In this document: piece after piece, positions 1 to 8,074 of the stretch | How positions within the stretch are numbered: the first letter of the stretch is position 1 | How the letters are laid out: every line of letters starts with the position of its first letter | Assembly: GCA_009784085.1 (NCBI GenBank) | Contig: WRCJ01000007.1 | Span: forward strand, 1 to 30,253 | Origin: Oscillospiraceae bacterium | GTDB lineage: Bacteria; Bacillota; Clostridia; Oscillospirales; UBA929 | Length of the DNA stretch: 30,253 nt | Direction: 5' to 3' | Program-made: the position numbers and the translations under genes | The notes under the pieces: model-generated | The model's database searches: none | Told to the model about the DNA's origin: nothing | What the model saw: the letters and a program-made list of their open reading frames with translations, nothing else

Positions 1-1446
1 TTGGTCGCTTATCGCGAGGGGGGCTCGGGGGGAGGTATCGTCAAGCTGTCCGCCTTTGACCCCGACACGGAAACGATGCGATTCGCATTGCGCGCGCCGG
101 GCGCCTATACTATCGGCTACAACCCGGTAGCCTTCGCGGACATACAGGGCCACTGGTCTCGGGACACCGTCGCGTTCCTGGCATCCCGCCAGATCGTGAA
201 CGGGCGGCCCGGCGGCCAGTTCGCCCCCGCCGATCAAATTACCCGCTGCGAGTTCCTCAAATTGGTGGTGGATTCGATAGACGGTCTTGACCTGCCACCG
301 GCCGCCGGCGCCGCCTTCCCCGACGTGCCGCCCGGCGCGTGGTACGCCAGGCAAATAGTCTGGGCATACGAAATGGGCATCGTCAACGGCTTGCCCAACG
401 GAAGCTTCCTGCCTGGCAGGGCCGTCTCCCGACAAGACATGGCTGTGATCATCCACCGTCTCATCCAAGCCATGTCTTGGAAACTGGACATCGCCCGGGC
501 CGCGCAAGATTTTACGGACCAAGACAGAGTCAGCGGCTATGCCGCAGACGCCGTCAGCTTGCTGTGGCAATATGGGGTCGTAGGCGGCTTGCCGAACGGC
601 GCGTTCAACCCCAGGGGCACGGCCAGCCGCGCCGAGGCGGGCGCCATTGTGAAAAATCTGATGACAGCCCTCCTGAATTCGTCGGCAGTCGAGAAAGACG
701 AGGAAGCCGCATTGACCATCCGGGGCGACGGCGTGGCAAACGAGACTTCCTTCAGCCGCGCCAATTTGGAAAACATGGCGGCTTCCGCGGGGGTATACGC
801 ATACTCGGTGACCAACAACTTCCCCACCGACCGGGTAGAATACGCGGCCGGCGCTCCCTTGGCGGACTTGCTGGCGCAGGCGGGGCTAAAGGAAACGGCG
901 CAGCTTGTCACGGTGATCGCCTCGGACGGTTACCGGCGCAACTTTACGGTGGCGGAACTCATCGAGGCGCCCCGCTACTATTTCCCCGCATCCGGGGAGA
1001 AGTCGCCCGTGCCCACCATCCTGGCCGTGGAAAGCGGAGGCGCGCCCAACAGCCTGGCGGCGGACGATCTGCGGCTGGTCATGGGGCAACGGGCACGGGG
1101 GGAGCAGAACAACCCTTGGCTCGTGAAAAGCGTCATCGCCATCGAAGTCAGCTGTTCCCAGCCCGATCAGTGGCCGGAGGTCACCTTCGAAGTCATCGAG
1201 GGAGATGCAGGCGCGGTGGTGGCCCTGGGACACGCAAACTTGAATTCTGTCAAGATTTACTACACGACCGACGGCTCCGATCCCACGGTGGAAAGCGCCA
1301 TGTACAATGTGAGCGGGAGCCAATACCAGCCGGAACTCAACGCCCCCTTGACGCTCTCCCCGGGCACGGAGGTGCGGGCCCGCGCCATCGGCCCCGGCAG
1401 GAGGGACAGCGCGGTATCGTCCTTCGTGATGGGGGCGCCTTCGTGA
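1..1446 (+). CDS. SLH-domain surface protein, 5' end cut by window
   Basis: The frame is open from the first base, so the true start is probably outside the window; the TTG at position 1 is not a convincing start. Three SLH domains follow one another at about residues 42-90, 105-152 and 168-220 (FADIQGHW, FPDVPPGAWYA and FTDQDRVSGYA, each with a later NG-x-P-x-G-x-F/A-x-P turn). SLH triplets bind secondary cell-wall polymer, so the protein sits on the cell surface. Residues about 235-400 resemble the sulfite-oxidase/molybdopterin-oxidoreductase fold found in secreted proteins (Gly-rich start, LADLLAQAGL, VTVIASDGY), without an obvious cofactor cysteine. The last 80 residues carry a chitobiase-C-like motif (IYYTTDGSDPT). 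The substrate is unknown. The gene end is duplicated in frame (separate entry). Confidence 0.85.
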   Translation: MVAYREGGSGGGIVKLSAFDPDTETMRFALRAPGAYTIGYNPVAFADIQGHWSRDTVAFLASRQIVNGRPGGQFAPADQITRCEFLKLVVDSIDGLDLPPAAGAAFPDVPPGAWYARQIVWAYEMGIVNGLPNGSFLPGRAVSRQDMAVIIHRLIQAMSWKLDIARAAQDFTDQDRVSGYAADAVSLLWQYGVVGGLPNGAFNPRGTASRAEAGAIVKNLMTALLNSSAVEKDEEAALTIRGDGVANETSFSRANLENMAASAGVYAYSVTNNFPTDRVEYAAGAPLADLLAQAGLKETAQLVTVIASDGYRRNFTVAELIEAPRYYFPASGEKSPVPTILAVESGGAPNSLAADDLRLVMGQRARGEQNNPWLVKSVIAIEVSCSQPDQWPEVTFEVIEGDAGAVVALGHANLNSVKIYYTTDGSDPTVESAMYNVSGSQYQPELNAPLTLSPGTEVRARAIGPGRRDSAVSSFVMGAPS

Positions 1447-1476
1447 GCCTTCGTGACGGGGGAGCCTTTGTGATGG
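1423..1476 (+). repeat. 27-bp in-frame duplication across the stop codon
   Basis: Two 27-bp units (1423-1449 and 1450-1476) begin TTCGTGA and each contains TGA at the same place. The second unit repeats the last seven codons, the stop and one further codon of the SLH gene with a few substitutions, in the same frame. Confidence 0.8.
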
Positions 1477-1480
1477 AAAG

Positions 1481-1510
1481 TTGACAATATGCCGTTTTTT
1501 ATGCTATAAT
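1481..1510 (+). promoter_or_regulatory. Sigma-A promoter of the subtilase gene
   Basis: Perfect -35 TTGACA at 1481-1486 and perfect -10 TATAAT at 1505-1510, with an 18-bp spacer. It lies 90 bp before the protease start, giving a leader of about 80 nt. Confidence 0.85.
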
Positions 1511-1598
1511 GCGGTTATTGCCCCAAGATATGTCTCGCCATGAGGCAAATATGACATTTACTGGGCAATGACTACATAATAGAAAGAGGATGGCAACG

Positions 1599-4487
1599 AT
1601 GAGTGACGACAATCAGGCAACCGACATCGGAAAAGAAGAAGAATTCGTGCAAGGCGAGGTGATAGCACCCGCCGAATCATTAGAGCGAGCCCAGGAAATA
1701 GCGGCGTCCTACGGGCTCAAACTGAAACATTACGCCAACGGTATCGCGCTGATGGCCGCCCCGGACGCAAAAGCGACGGCGTTGCGCAGCGTGGCGGTGC
1801 GCGACAAACTGGGCAAGGATGGCAAGGACGGCAAAGGGGGCAAGGGGGACGTCCCCCAACTCAGCCTCAACAAGATCTACCGCCCTTACGATGCCCCCGG
1901 ATCGCAAAAAGACGGAAAAAAAAACAAACTGAGTGATCCCTATCAGCGCGATCCCGTAGCCTACAACCACTACAAAGCCGTGGAGCGCAGGCGGGCGGGC
2001 GCCGCACAGGCGAACGCCGCGCGGGCGTCCTCCGCCGGGCCGCTGGCCGCCGCGCTCAACACTTCCGCCGAGTCGGCGCAGTGGCACCGCGCCGAGATGG
2101 ACGCCAACCTGGCTCTCCGCCTGTCGACCGGCAAAGGCGTGACCGTGGCGGTGATCGACACGGGCATCGACATCAACCACCCCGCCTTTACCGGCCGCAT
2201 ATCGTCCAAGTCTTACAACTCCCATACCGATAAAGTCGGGCTGACGCATGTGCGCGACGAATTCGGGCACGGTACGCATGTCAGCGGGATTATCGCCGCC
2301 CGGCTCGACGCCGCCGCCGATGTCTGCGGCATCGCGCCCGACGCCACGATTTTGACAATCAACGCCATCAACCCGGAAATCTATTCCTTTAACCAGTTCG
2401 CCCTGCTCAGTGGCATCAACTACGCGGTGAAAAACGGCGCCGACATCATCAACATGAGCTTGGGCAGGCACTACCTGTCCGGCGCGGATGATTTCGAACG
2501 CCGGACCATCGCCGACGCCGTGGCGGCCGGCGTGGTTGTGCTGGTCGCGGCCGGCAACGACGGATACGAGCGCGCCGGCTATCCGGCGGCTTACCCGGAG
2601 TGCATCGCCGTATCCGCCACCCGCCAGGGCTATCAGTTCGAAGACAATTACTCCAACTACGGCCCGGAGATTGCCTTTGCCGCGCCCGGAAGCGACATCT
2701 ACGCGCCGGCTATCGGCGGCGGCTATCGGTACGACAGCGGCACCTCCATGGCTTGCCCGAACGCGTCGGGCGTGGCCGCGCTCGTGAAGGCCCTCCACCG
2801 GGAGTACGCGCCGAAAAAGATGCGCGATGTCCTGGGTCAGACGGCGATGGATGCGGGGGCGCCGGGCAGGGACGACTATTTCGGCGCCGGCATCGTCAAC
2901 GCTTACGCGGCGGCGTTGGGACCCGAGGCGATGGTCAATGTCACCTTCGACGACGGCTTGGGCGGCCCTGTGCGCACGGTGAGGATCGCGCCCGGCGCCC
3001 GGCTTATCGAACCGGATGCCCCTGCACGGGAAGGCTTTGCCTTTGACGGGTGGGTTATCGCCGGGACGGGCGCCGCCTTCGACTTCTCCACCCCCGTGGC
3101 GGGGGCCATGGCCCTGTTGGCCCGCTGGACAAAAGCCGCGCCCGGCATGTATATCGCGGCTTTCCCGGACGCCATTTTCCGCCGCCAGGTACTGCGCCTG
3201 CTGGAGGAGGCGGACGGCAAACGCAGGCAGGAGAGCGCGTCGGTGGAGGCTGACCGGAAATTGCTGGCATCCGTCAAGTCGCTACAAGTGACGCATATGG
3301 ACATTTACGATATGACGGGCCTGGAGTACCTGACAGGCTTGGAATATTTGAGCTGTTGGTACAACCAATTGACCTCCCTGGACGTGTCGAAACACACGTC
3401 GCTCACCTTCCTGGATTGTTCCTTCAACGGCTTGAAAACGCTGAACGTGAGCCGCAACACCAAATTGCAGGAATTTTGGTGCGAGTGCAACCAGCTGTCC
3501 AGTTTGGACGTGGCCGCGCATCGTGATTTGCAGTTTTTGGTCTGCCACAGCAATTACATGAACGCCCCCGACGATGTGGTCGGGTGGCGGTCGTTGGGTT
3601 TGATCCTGAACGATACCTTCCAGTTCCACGATCAAAAAACAGTGCGCATATCGACCCAGCCCGCCGCCCTGACCATCGAAACGAAGGGCATGGTGTTGGG
3701 CAATTTGAGCGTCAAGGCGACAACCAAAGTGAGCGCGACGCTCAAATACCAATGGTTTACGAGTGCCACGCATACCAACAGGGACGGCAAACCTGTCGCC
3801 GGCGCCACATCCGCGACCTTCGCCATCCCCAAGGAACTGGCAGGCGGGAAACACTACTATTATTGCGAGGTATCCATCTCCTCCGGAGGGGAAAGCTGGA
3901 CGGAAAACAGCAATGTGGCTGTGGTCAAAGTTGTCCTCCCGGGCGAGGAAGGAAGCATCTTGTATGTCGATGTCAAAGAGACAGACTGGTATTACCAGGG
4001 CGTTCGCTTTGTCACCGAGAGAGGCTTGATGAACGGCACGGGCGCCAACAAGTTCTCCCCCGGCGGCGTCTTGACCCATGCCATGTTGGTGACGATCCTC
4101 CACCAGGAGGAAGGCTACAAGAAGCCGAAAGTGGGCGCGTGGTATGCCGAATCCATACCGTGGGCCGAGGAAAACAAACTGACCTGCAATTGCTGTTGCC
4201 GCCGCGATCCCTTCGACTGGCACGCGCCCTCCACCCGCGAGATGGCGATCACCACTTTATACCGATACAGCATCATGAAGGGGCGGCCGATCAATATCAC
4301 GAACGACCTGTCTAAATTCACCGACAGGGACAAAATTGCCGACAACTGCTTGGAAGGCTTGCAATGGGCGGTGTCGGAGGGCATTGTCAATGGCCGCACG
4401 CCCACGATCTTGGCGCCCAAAGGCGTCTTCACCCGCGCCGAGGCCGCCGTGTTGCTCATGGGATACATCAAGAAGTATGACAAATAA
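1599..4487 (+). CDS. Subtilisin-like (S8) protease with LRR and SLH domains
   Basis: A 962-residue surface serine protease. The catalytic triad is complete: Asp187 (VIDTG), His224 (GHGTH) and Ser383 (SGTSMACP). About 160 residues precede the catalytic domain and include a Lys/Asp/Gly-rich stretch made of 9-bp DNA repeats (about 1812-1848). No classical signal peptide is obvious at the N-terminus, which is odd for an SLH protein. After the protease come an InlB B-repeat-like domain (about 447-512), internalin-type leucine-rich repeats (about 560-655, with LTSLDVS and LSSLDVA), an Ig-like segment, and three SLH units from about residue 787 to the end. I prefer the ATG at 1599 over the in-frame ATG at 1590, because the AAAGAGGA ribosome site (1583-1590) is eight bases before 1599 and overlaps 1590. 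The target is unknown. Confidence 0.9.
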   Translation: MSDDNQATDIGKEEEFVQGEVIAPAESLERAQEIAASYGLKLKHYANGIALMAAPDAKATALRSVAVRDKLGKDGKDGKGGKGDVPQLSLNKIYRPYDAPGSQKDGKKNKLSDPYQRDPVAYNHYKAVERRRAGAAQANAARASSAGPLAAALNTSAESAQWHRAEMDANLALRLSTGKGVTVAVIDTGIDINHPAFTGRISSKSYNSHTDKVGLTHVRDEFGHGTHVSGIIAARLDAAADVCGIAPDATILTINAINPEIYSFNQFALLSGINYAVKNGADIINMSLGRHYLSGADDFERRTIADAVAAGVVVLVAAGNDGYERAGYPAAYPECIAVSATRQGYQFEDNYSNYGPEIAFAAPGSDIYAPAIGGGYRYDSGTSMACPNASGVAALVKALHREYAPKKMRDVLGQTAMDAGAPGRDDYFGAGIVNAYAAALGPEAMVNVTFDDGLGGPVRTVRIAPGARLIEPDAPAREGFAFDGWVIAGTGAAFDFSTPVAGAMALLARWTKAAPGMYIAAFPDAIFRRQVLRLLEEADGKRRQESASVEADRKLLASVKSLQVTHMDIYDMTGLEYLTGLEYLSCWYNQLTSLDVSKHTSLTFLDCSFNGLKTLNVSRNTKLQEFWCECNQLSSLDVAAHRDLQFLVCHSNYMNAPDDVVGWRSLGLILNDTFQFHDQKTVRISTQPAALTIETKGMVLGNLSVKATTKVSATLKYQWFTSATHTNRDGKPVAGATSATFAIPKELAGGKHYYYCEVSISSGGESWTENSNVAVVKVVLPGEEGSILYVDVKETDWYYQGVRFVTERGLMNGTGANKFSPGGVLTHAMLVTILHQEEGYKKPKVGAWYAESIPWAEENKLTCNCCCRRDPFDWHAPSTREMAITTLYRYSIMKGRPINITNDLSKFTDRDKIADNCLEGLQWAVSEGIVNGRTPTILAPKGVFTRAEAAVLLMGYIKKYDK

Positions 4488-4532
4488 AGTCGCATGGCGC
4501 ATAAAGCATAAAGCCGTGTGGCGGTATTGACA
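4485..4532 (+). repeat. 24-bp in-frame duplication starting at the stop codon
   Basis: Units 4485-4508 and 4509-4532 both begin TAAAG and share the TGGCG core, so the TAA stop is repeated in frame. The second unit has diverged at its end, where it supplies the TTGACA of the next promoter. Confidence 0.6.
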
Positions 4533-4555
4533 AAGCGCGGCATTTATGTTAGTCT
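4527..4555 (+). promoter_or_regulatory. Promoter of the aspS-gatCAB operon
   Basis: -35 TTGACA (4527-4532), 17-bp spacer, -10 TAGTCT (4550-4555) preceded by an extended -10 TG (4547-4548). Transcription should start near 4562, just where the T-box leader begins. Confidence 0.7.
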
Positions 4556-4561
4556 TATCTC

Positions 4562-4842
4562 TAGTGGTTCGTGATGCAATGGTAACATGGCATAGAGGGA
4601 GAACCCCCGTCCTTTGGGAAACCCCATGAGAGAGCCGGCGCCTCGGCTGTAAGCGCGGGCAGGGGGAGTAGTGGCACGGGCAACAGTCTCCTGGCAGACA
4701 ACTGAATAGGAACGGGCGCCTCGAGAGTTCTCAGTGATGGGAGGTTCCCAAGAGTTGGGCGCGACAGCGCCAATGTGGGTGGCACCGCGGGAGTAATCTC
4801 GTCCCTCGTAGAACACGATGTGTTTTGCGAGGGACTTTTTTA
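4562..4842 (+). promoter_or_regulatory. T-box riboswitch controlling aspS-gatCAB
   Basis: Recognised by the T-box sequence GGGTGGCACCGCGG (4777-4790), the AGAGAG element of Stem I (4629-4634), a GGCTG distal-loop box (4645-4649) and an AGUA-like AGAA (4600-4603). The antiterminator bulge TGGC (4780-4783) would pair with a tRNA ending GCCA; tRNAs for Asp, Asn, Gln and Glu usually have G73. My manual Stem I pairing (4606-4610 with 4676-4680) puts the specifier loop on CAACAG (4681-4686), so the specifier would be AAC (Asn), or CAA (Gln) one base earlier. GAC (Asp, 4697-4699) and GAAC (4710-4713) lie further 3' and fit less well. Charged tRNA should favour the terminator; uncharged tRNA should turn the operon on. 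Confidence 0.9.
4801..4841 (+). terminator. T-box intrinsic terminator
   Basis: GTCCCTCG (4801-4808) pairs perfectly with CGAGGGAC (4828-4835), followed by six T residues (4836-4841). It is mutually exclusive with the T-box antiterminator and lies 14 bp before the aspS start. Confidence 0.92.
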
Positions 4843-4855
4843 TGGAGGATGGACC

Positions 4856-6595
4856 ATGAATCAATACAGGACACACAATTGCGGTCAACTGCGCCGCGAC
4901 AGCGTCGCGCAACGTGTGCGCTTAGCCGGGTGGATCGACACGATTCGCGACCATGGCGGCGTTATCTTCATCGACCTGCGGGATCATTACGGGGTAACGC
5001 AGATCGTCGTCCACGACGAAACGCTGATCAAGGGTTTGGGGCGCGAGTCGGTTATCTCCGCCGTCGGCGTGTTGCGTGTGCGTTCGGCCGACACCTATAA
5101 CCCCAAATTGGATACCGGGGAAATTGAATTGTTGGTCGAGGATGTGGACATCCTGAGCCCGGTGTCCGGCCAGTTGCCCTTCGACATCGACAAGTCCGCC
5201 CAGACCCGGGAAGAGCTACGCCTGAAATACCGATTCTTAGATTTGAGAAACCCCGCGATGCACCAGAACATCGTGCTTCGCTCCCAAATCACGCAGTTTC
5301 TGCGGCATATCATGGTGGATCTGGGATTCGTGGAAGTCCAGACCCCCATCCTGACCTCCTCCTCCCCGGAAGGCGCGCGGGACTATCTGGTGCCCAGCCG
5401 CAAGCACCGGGGGATGTTTTACGCGCTTCCCCAGGCGCCCCAATTGTTTAAGCAACTGCTGATGGTTTCGGGCTTCGACAAGTATTTCCAAATCGCCCCC
5501 TGCTTCCGGGACGAGGACGCCCGCGCCGACCGCTCGCCTGGCGAGTTCTACCAGCTGGATTTCGAGATGTCCTTCGCCGTGCAGGAGGACGTGTTTGCCG
5601 TGGCCGAAAGGGTCCTGTACGAAACATTTTCCCACTTTTCCGACAAGCGGGTAAGCCCCGCGCCCTTCCCCCGCATCCCCTTTGCCGAGTGTATGCTTCG
5701 ATATGGGACCGACAAGCCCGATTTGAGGAACCCGCTCGCCATCGTGGATTTGAGTAGCTTTTTCGCCGATGTGGACTTCGCGCCCTTCCGAAAAAAGCCG
5801 GTGCGGGGCATTGTGGCGCCCCAATGCGCCACCTCGCCCAAATCCTTCTTTGAAAAGATGCTGGCCTTTGCGCTGGATATCGGCATGAAGGGCCTGGGGT
5901 ATATTTCCGTGTTGCCAGGCAATGAACTCAAAGGCCCCATCGTGAAATTTCTCAAGGAAGAGAAACAGCGCGAGCTGATTGCGACACTCGGGCTGAAGGA
6001 AAACGACACGCTGTTTTTCATCAGCGACATGGCCAGGTTGGTCGACGGCTTGGCCGGCCAGATCCGCACCGCGTTGGGCGAGCGTCTGGGGCTTATCGAC
6101 GAGGATGCCTTCGAAATGTGTTTCGTCACGGATTTCCCGATGTACGGAATCAACGAGGAAACCGGCGACGTGGAGTTCACGCACAACCCGTTTTCCATGC
6201 CCCAGGGGGAGATGGAGGCCCTGCTCACGAAAGATCCGCTGGATATCCTGGCTTGGCAATACGATATCGTGTGCAACGGGGTCGAGTTGTCCTCCGGCGC
6301 GGTGCGCAACCACCGCCCCGACATCATGCTCAAGGCATTTGAAATCGCGGGATACACCAAAGAGGACATCGAAAGCAAGTTTTCCGCCCTGTTCCACGCC
6401 TTCCACTACGGCGCGCCGCCCCATGCCGGCATGGCGCCCGGATTGGATCGCATGGTCATGTTGCTCACGGGCCGGGAAAGTATCCGCGAGGTCGTCGCCT
6501 TCCCGATGAACAGCAACGCGCAGGATTTGTTGCTGGGCGCGCCGGCCAACGTGAGCGAACAGCAATTGCGGGAAGTACACATCAAGCTCCGATGA
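4856..6595 (+). CDS. aspS: Aspartyl-tRNA synthetase, probably nondiscriminating
   Basis: A 579-residue bacterial-type class II AspRS that charges tRNA-Asp and, if nondiscriminating, also tRNA-Asn. The N-terminal OB-fold anticodon domain is clear (GQLRRDSV, LAGWIDTIRDHGG). Motif 2 (FRDEDARADRSPGEF) and motif 3 (GLDRMVMLLTGRESIREV) are intact, with the GAD insertion between them. Residue 33 is His in IRDHGG, at the place of Leu30 in the discriminating E. coli enzyme; His here is reported for nondiscriminating AspRS, which fits the gat genes downstream. The start is the ATG at 4856 behind GGAGG (4844-4848), directly after the T-box terminator; the frame is open further upstream but that part is riboswitch. 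The nondiscriminating assignment is inference. Confidence 0.96.
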   Translation: MNQYRTHNCGQLRRDSVAQRVRLAGWIDTIRDHGGVIFIDLRDHYGVTQIVVHDETLIKGLGRESVISAVGVLRVRSADTYNPKLDTGEIELLVEDVDILSPVSGQLPFDIDKSAQTREELRLKYRFLDLRNPAMHQNIVLRSQITQFLRHIMVDLGFVEVQTPILTSSSPEGARDYLVPSRKHRGMFYALPQAPQLFKQLLMVSGFDKYFQIAPCFRDEDARADRSPGEFYQLDFEMSFAVQEDVFAVAERVLYETFSHFSDKRVSPAPFPRIPFAECMLRYGTDKPDLRNPLAIVDLSSFFADVDFAPFRKKPVRGIVAPQCATSPKSFFEKMLAFALDIGMKGLGYISVLPGNELKGPIVKFLKEEKQRELIATLGLKENDTLFFISDMARLVDGLAGQIRTALGERLGLIDEDAFEMCFVTDFPMYGINEETGDVEFTHNPFSMPQGEMEALLTKDPLDILAWQYDIVCNGVELSSGAVRNHRPDIMLKAFEIAGYTKEDIESKFSALFHAFHYGAPPHAGMAPGLDRMVMLLTGRESIREVVAFPMNSNAQDLLLGAPANVSEQQLREVHIKLR

Positions 6596-6626
6596 GCGAA
6601 GCAATCAGTTCGAAAGGATGGGTGTT

Positions 6627-6902
6627 ATGCACCAAATGGGAGATTTCGAGGAGATGGCCATGCTGGATCTCCCCAGCGACGAGCGCGCATGGGTATCCGA
6701 GCAGGCCGAAAGGCTCCTTGCCGGCTTTGACGCGCTCGAGGGCGCGGATACCAGCGAAATCCAACCCTTAGTGACCGTTTTAGATGTGAGAAACGTCCTC
6801 CGCGAGGACATCAGCGCACAGTTGATACCCAGGGAAGAGCTGTTGAGCAATGCGCCAGAGCAGTACGACGGCTACTTCCAAGTGCCCAAGACGCTTGTTT
6901 AG
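6627..6902 (+). CDS. gatC: Asp/Glu-tRNA amidotransferase subunit C
   Basis: A 91-residue GatC, the belt-like subunit that wraps around GatA and stabilises the GatA-GatB complex. The family's end is unmistakable: VRNVLREDISAQLIPREEL followed by NAPEQYDGYFQVPK. Length is normal. I chose the ATG at 6627 because AAAGG (6613-6617) is well spaced from it, whereas the in-frame ATG at 6618 touches the ribosome site. The gene starts 31 bp after aspS and must be co-transcribed. Its GatA partner next door is degenerate, yet the C-terminal contact region of GatC looks ordinary. Confidence 0.93.
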   Translation: MHQMGDFEEMAMLDLPSDERAWVSEQAERLLAGFDALEGADTSEIQPLVTVLDVRNVLREDISAQLIPREELLSNAPEQYDGYFQVPKTLV

Positions 6903-6935
6903 TCGTTTGCTAAATCGTTTGCCTAGTCGTTTATT
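6900..6935 (+). repeat. 12-bp x3 in-frame repeat starting at the gatC stop
   Basis: Units TAGTCGTTTGCT, AAATCGTTTGCC and TAGTCGTTTATT run in the gatC frame. The first and third begin with TAG, so the stop codon is duplicated. They fill most of the gap to gatA. Confidence 0.8.
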
Positions 6936-6953
6936 TTAGGGGGAATCTTCATC

Positions 6954-8069
6954 ATGGATTCTTATCTTCGACCCGGCGGGGACGCCGTCGCCTTGGAGGA
7001 CAGCATCATGCAAAAGGGCCAGCCGGTTACGGCAGGTTCCAAGATGCTGGAAAACTTCATCTCACCGTTGGACGCCACGGTGGTGGAACGCTTGCGCGGG
7101 CAGGGCGTCGCCATCGTCGGCAGGGCGCGGATGACAGAATTTGGTGTCGCGCGTATTTCGGGCGACCGCCCGGAAGGGATCTCCGGGGCCGTGGACGCCG
7201 TAGCCGACGGGTCAGCGCGATGGGCGCTCTGCAACGATGTGTTCGGCATCAACCGCCGCCTGGCCGCCCAGAATGGCGTGTGCTACATCCATCCCACCTA
7301 CGGGACGGTGTCACGCTACGGGCTCGTCCACTTGGCATCCTCCATGGATCAAATCGGCGTGGTATGCCGAAACGCGGAGGACGGCTTTGCGTTGCTCGGC
7401 CGCATTGCGGGGAAGGACGCCAACGACGGCGCCATGTTCCCGGAAGCGCGTTACGACTACGCGAGTACCGGCAAGGACATTACCGTCGGGTTGCCCGAGG
7501 CTGTCATTGGCCGTGCGGGTACGGCGCAAAAAGCGGCGTTGCGCGAATTTGCCGGTCGCTTTCGCGGGGCGGCTGTCCAGATCCCGCTGTTCCCGCTCGT
7601 CAAACAGGTTATGTATATCTTGGCCAGCGCCGAAATCAGCAGCAACCTCACCCGGTACGACGGCATCAAGTTCGGCTATCAGGCGCCCCGCTACCGATCC
7701 CTCAAGGAACTCTACACCAACACCCGCACGGAAGCCTTTGGGTTGGACGCCAAGCTGGCCGCCATCATGGGCACCATGTTCCTGTCCCAAGGGTATTACA
7801 CGAGGTATTACGACAAAGCCATGCGACTGCGCCGCCTTGTCAAAGAGTCGCTCACCTTTGCCGGTTACGATGTATTGGCGCTTCCCTGCGCCATCGGCGA
7901 CGATCCATACGAGAACCTGTCGCTGTACGCGTTGGCGCCTTTGGCCGGATTGCCGTCGCTGGTCTTCCCGCAACAGAGGCAAGGCATCCAGCTCATCGCC
8001 GCCGCCAGGAACGAAAACGCGCTCCTCACAGCCTGGAAGTCCGCGACGAAGTCCGCAACGAAAGGATAA
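6954..8069 (+). CDS. gatA: GatA-like protein, catalytic triad lost
   Basis: A 371-residue relative of the GatA amidase; normal GatA is about 485 residues. The first ~70 residues of the family are absent: the frame begins just before the catalytic-Lys loop, behind AGGGGG (6938-6943). Homology is clear in SKMLENF (about 30-36), PTYGTVSRYGLV, LASSMDQIG, AEISSNLTRYDGIKFGY, and QGYYTRYYDKAM. Compared from memory with Staphylococcus aureus GatA, all three catalytic residues are replaced: the Lys of IKDN is Glu (LEDS), the cis-Ser of GGSSGG is Ile (EGISGA), and the Ser nucleophile of DTGGSIR is Ile (DVFGINR). It cannot be a normal glutaminase. The frame is unbroken and the ribosome site of gatB overlaps its end, so it is probably still translated, as a scaffold for GatC/GatB or a decaying gene. 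The C-terminus ends in a duplicated KSAT. Confidence 0.85.
   Translation: MDSYLRPGGDAVALEDSIMQKGQPVTAGSKMLENFISPLDATVVERLRGQGVAIVGRARMTEFGVARISGDRPEGISGAVDAVADGSARWALCNDVFGINRRLAAQNGVCYIHPTYGTVSRYGLVHLASSMDQIGVVCRNAEDGFALLGRIAGKDANDGAMFPEARYDYASTGKDITVGLPEAVIGRAGTAQKAALREFAGRFRGAAVQIPLFPLVKQVMYILASAEISSNLTRYDGIKFGYQAPRYRSLKELYTNTRTEAFGLDAKLAAIMGTMFLSQGYYTRYYDKAMRLRRLVKESLTFAGYDVLALPCAIGDDPYENLSLYALAPLAGLPSLVFPQQRQGIQLIAAARNENALLTAWKSATKSATKG
8037..8060 (+). repeat. 12-bp duplication at the 3' end of gatA
   Basis: AAGTCCGCGACG (8037-8048) and AAGTCCGCAACG (8049-8060) encode KSAT twice, three codons before the TAA. Confidence 0.8.
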
Positions 8070-8074
8070 TACGG

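Noticed and set aside
339..1484. Long plus-strand reading frame overlapping the SLH gene
   Set aside because: Its composition (Arg/Gly/Pro-rich) is that of a GC-rich shadow frame, while the SLH frame has clear domains.
4697..4699. GAC as the T-box specifier for tRNA-Asp
   Set aside because: It is the obvious codon for aspS, but in my hand-fold it lies below the specifier loop; kept only as an alternative, not excluded.
5237..6604. 455-codon minus-strand frame opposite aspS
   Set aside because: It mirrors the conserved aspS frame and has His/Gln-rich shadow composition with no recognisable domain or ribosome site.
7220..8074. N-terminal extension of gatB through gatA
   Set aside because: It reads gatA in the wrong frame; the ATG at 8075 starts the canonical GatB sequence and has a ribosome site.
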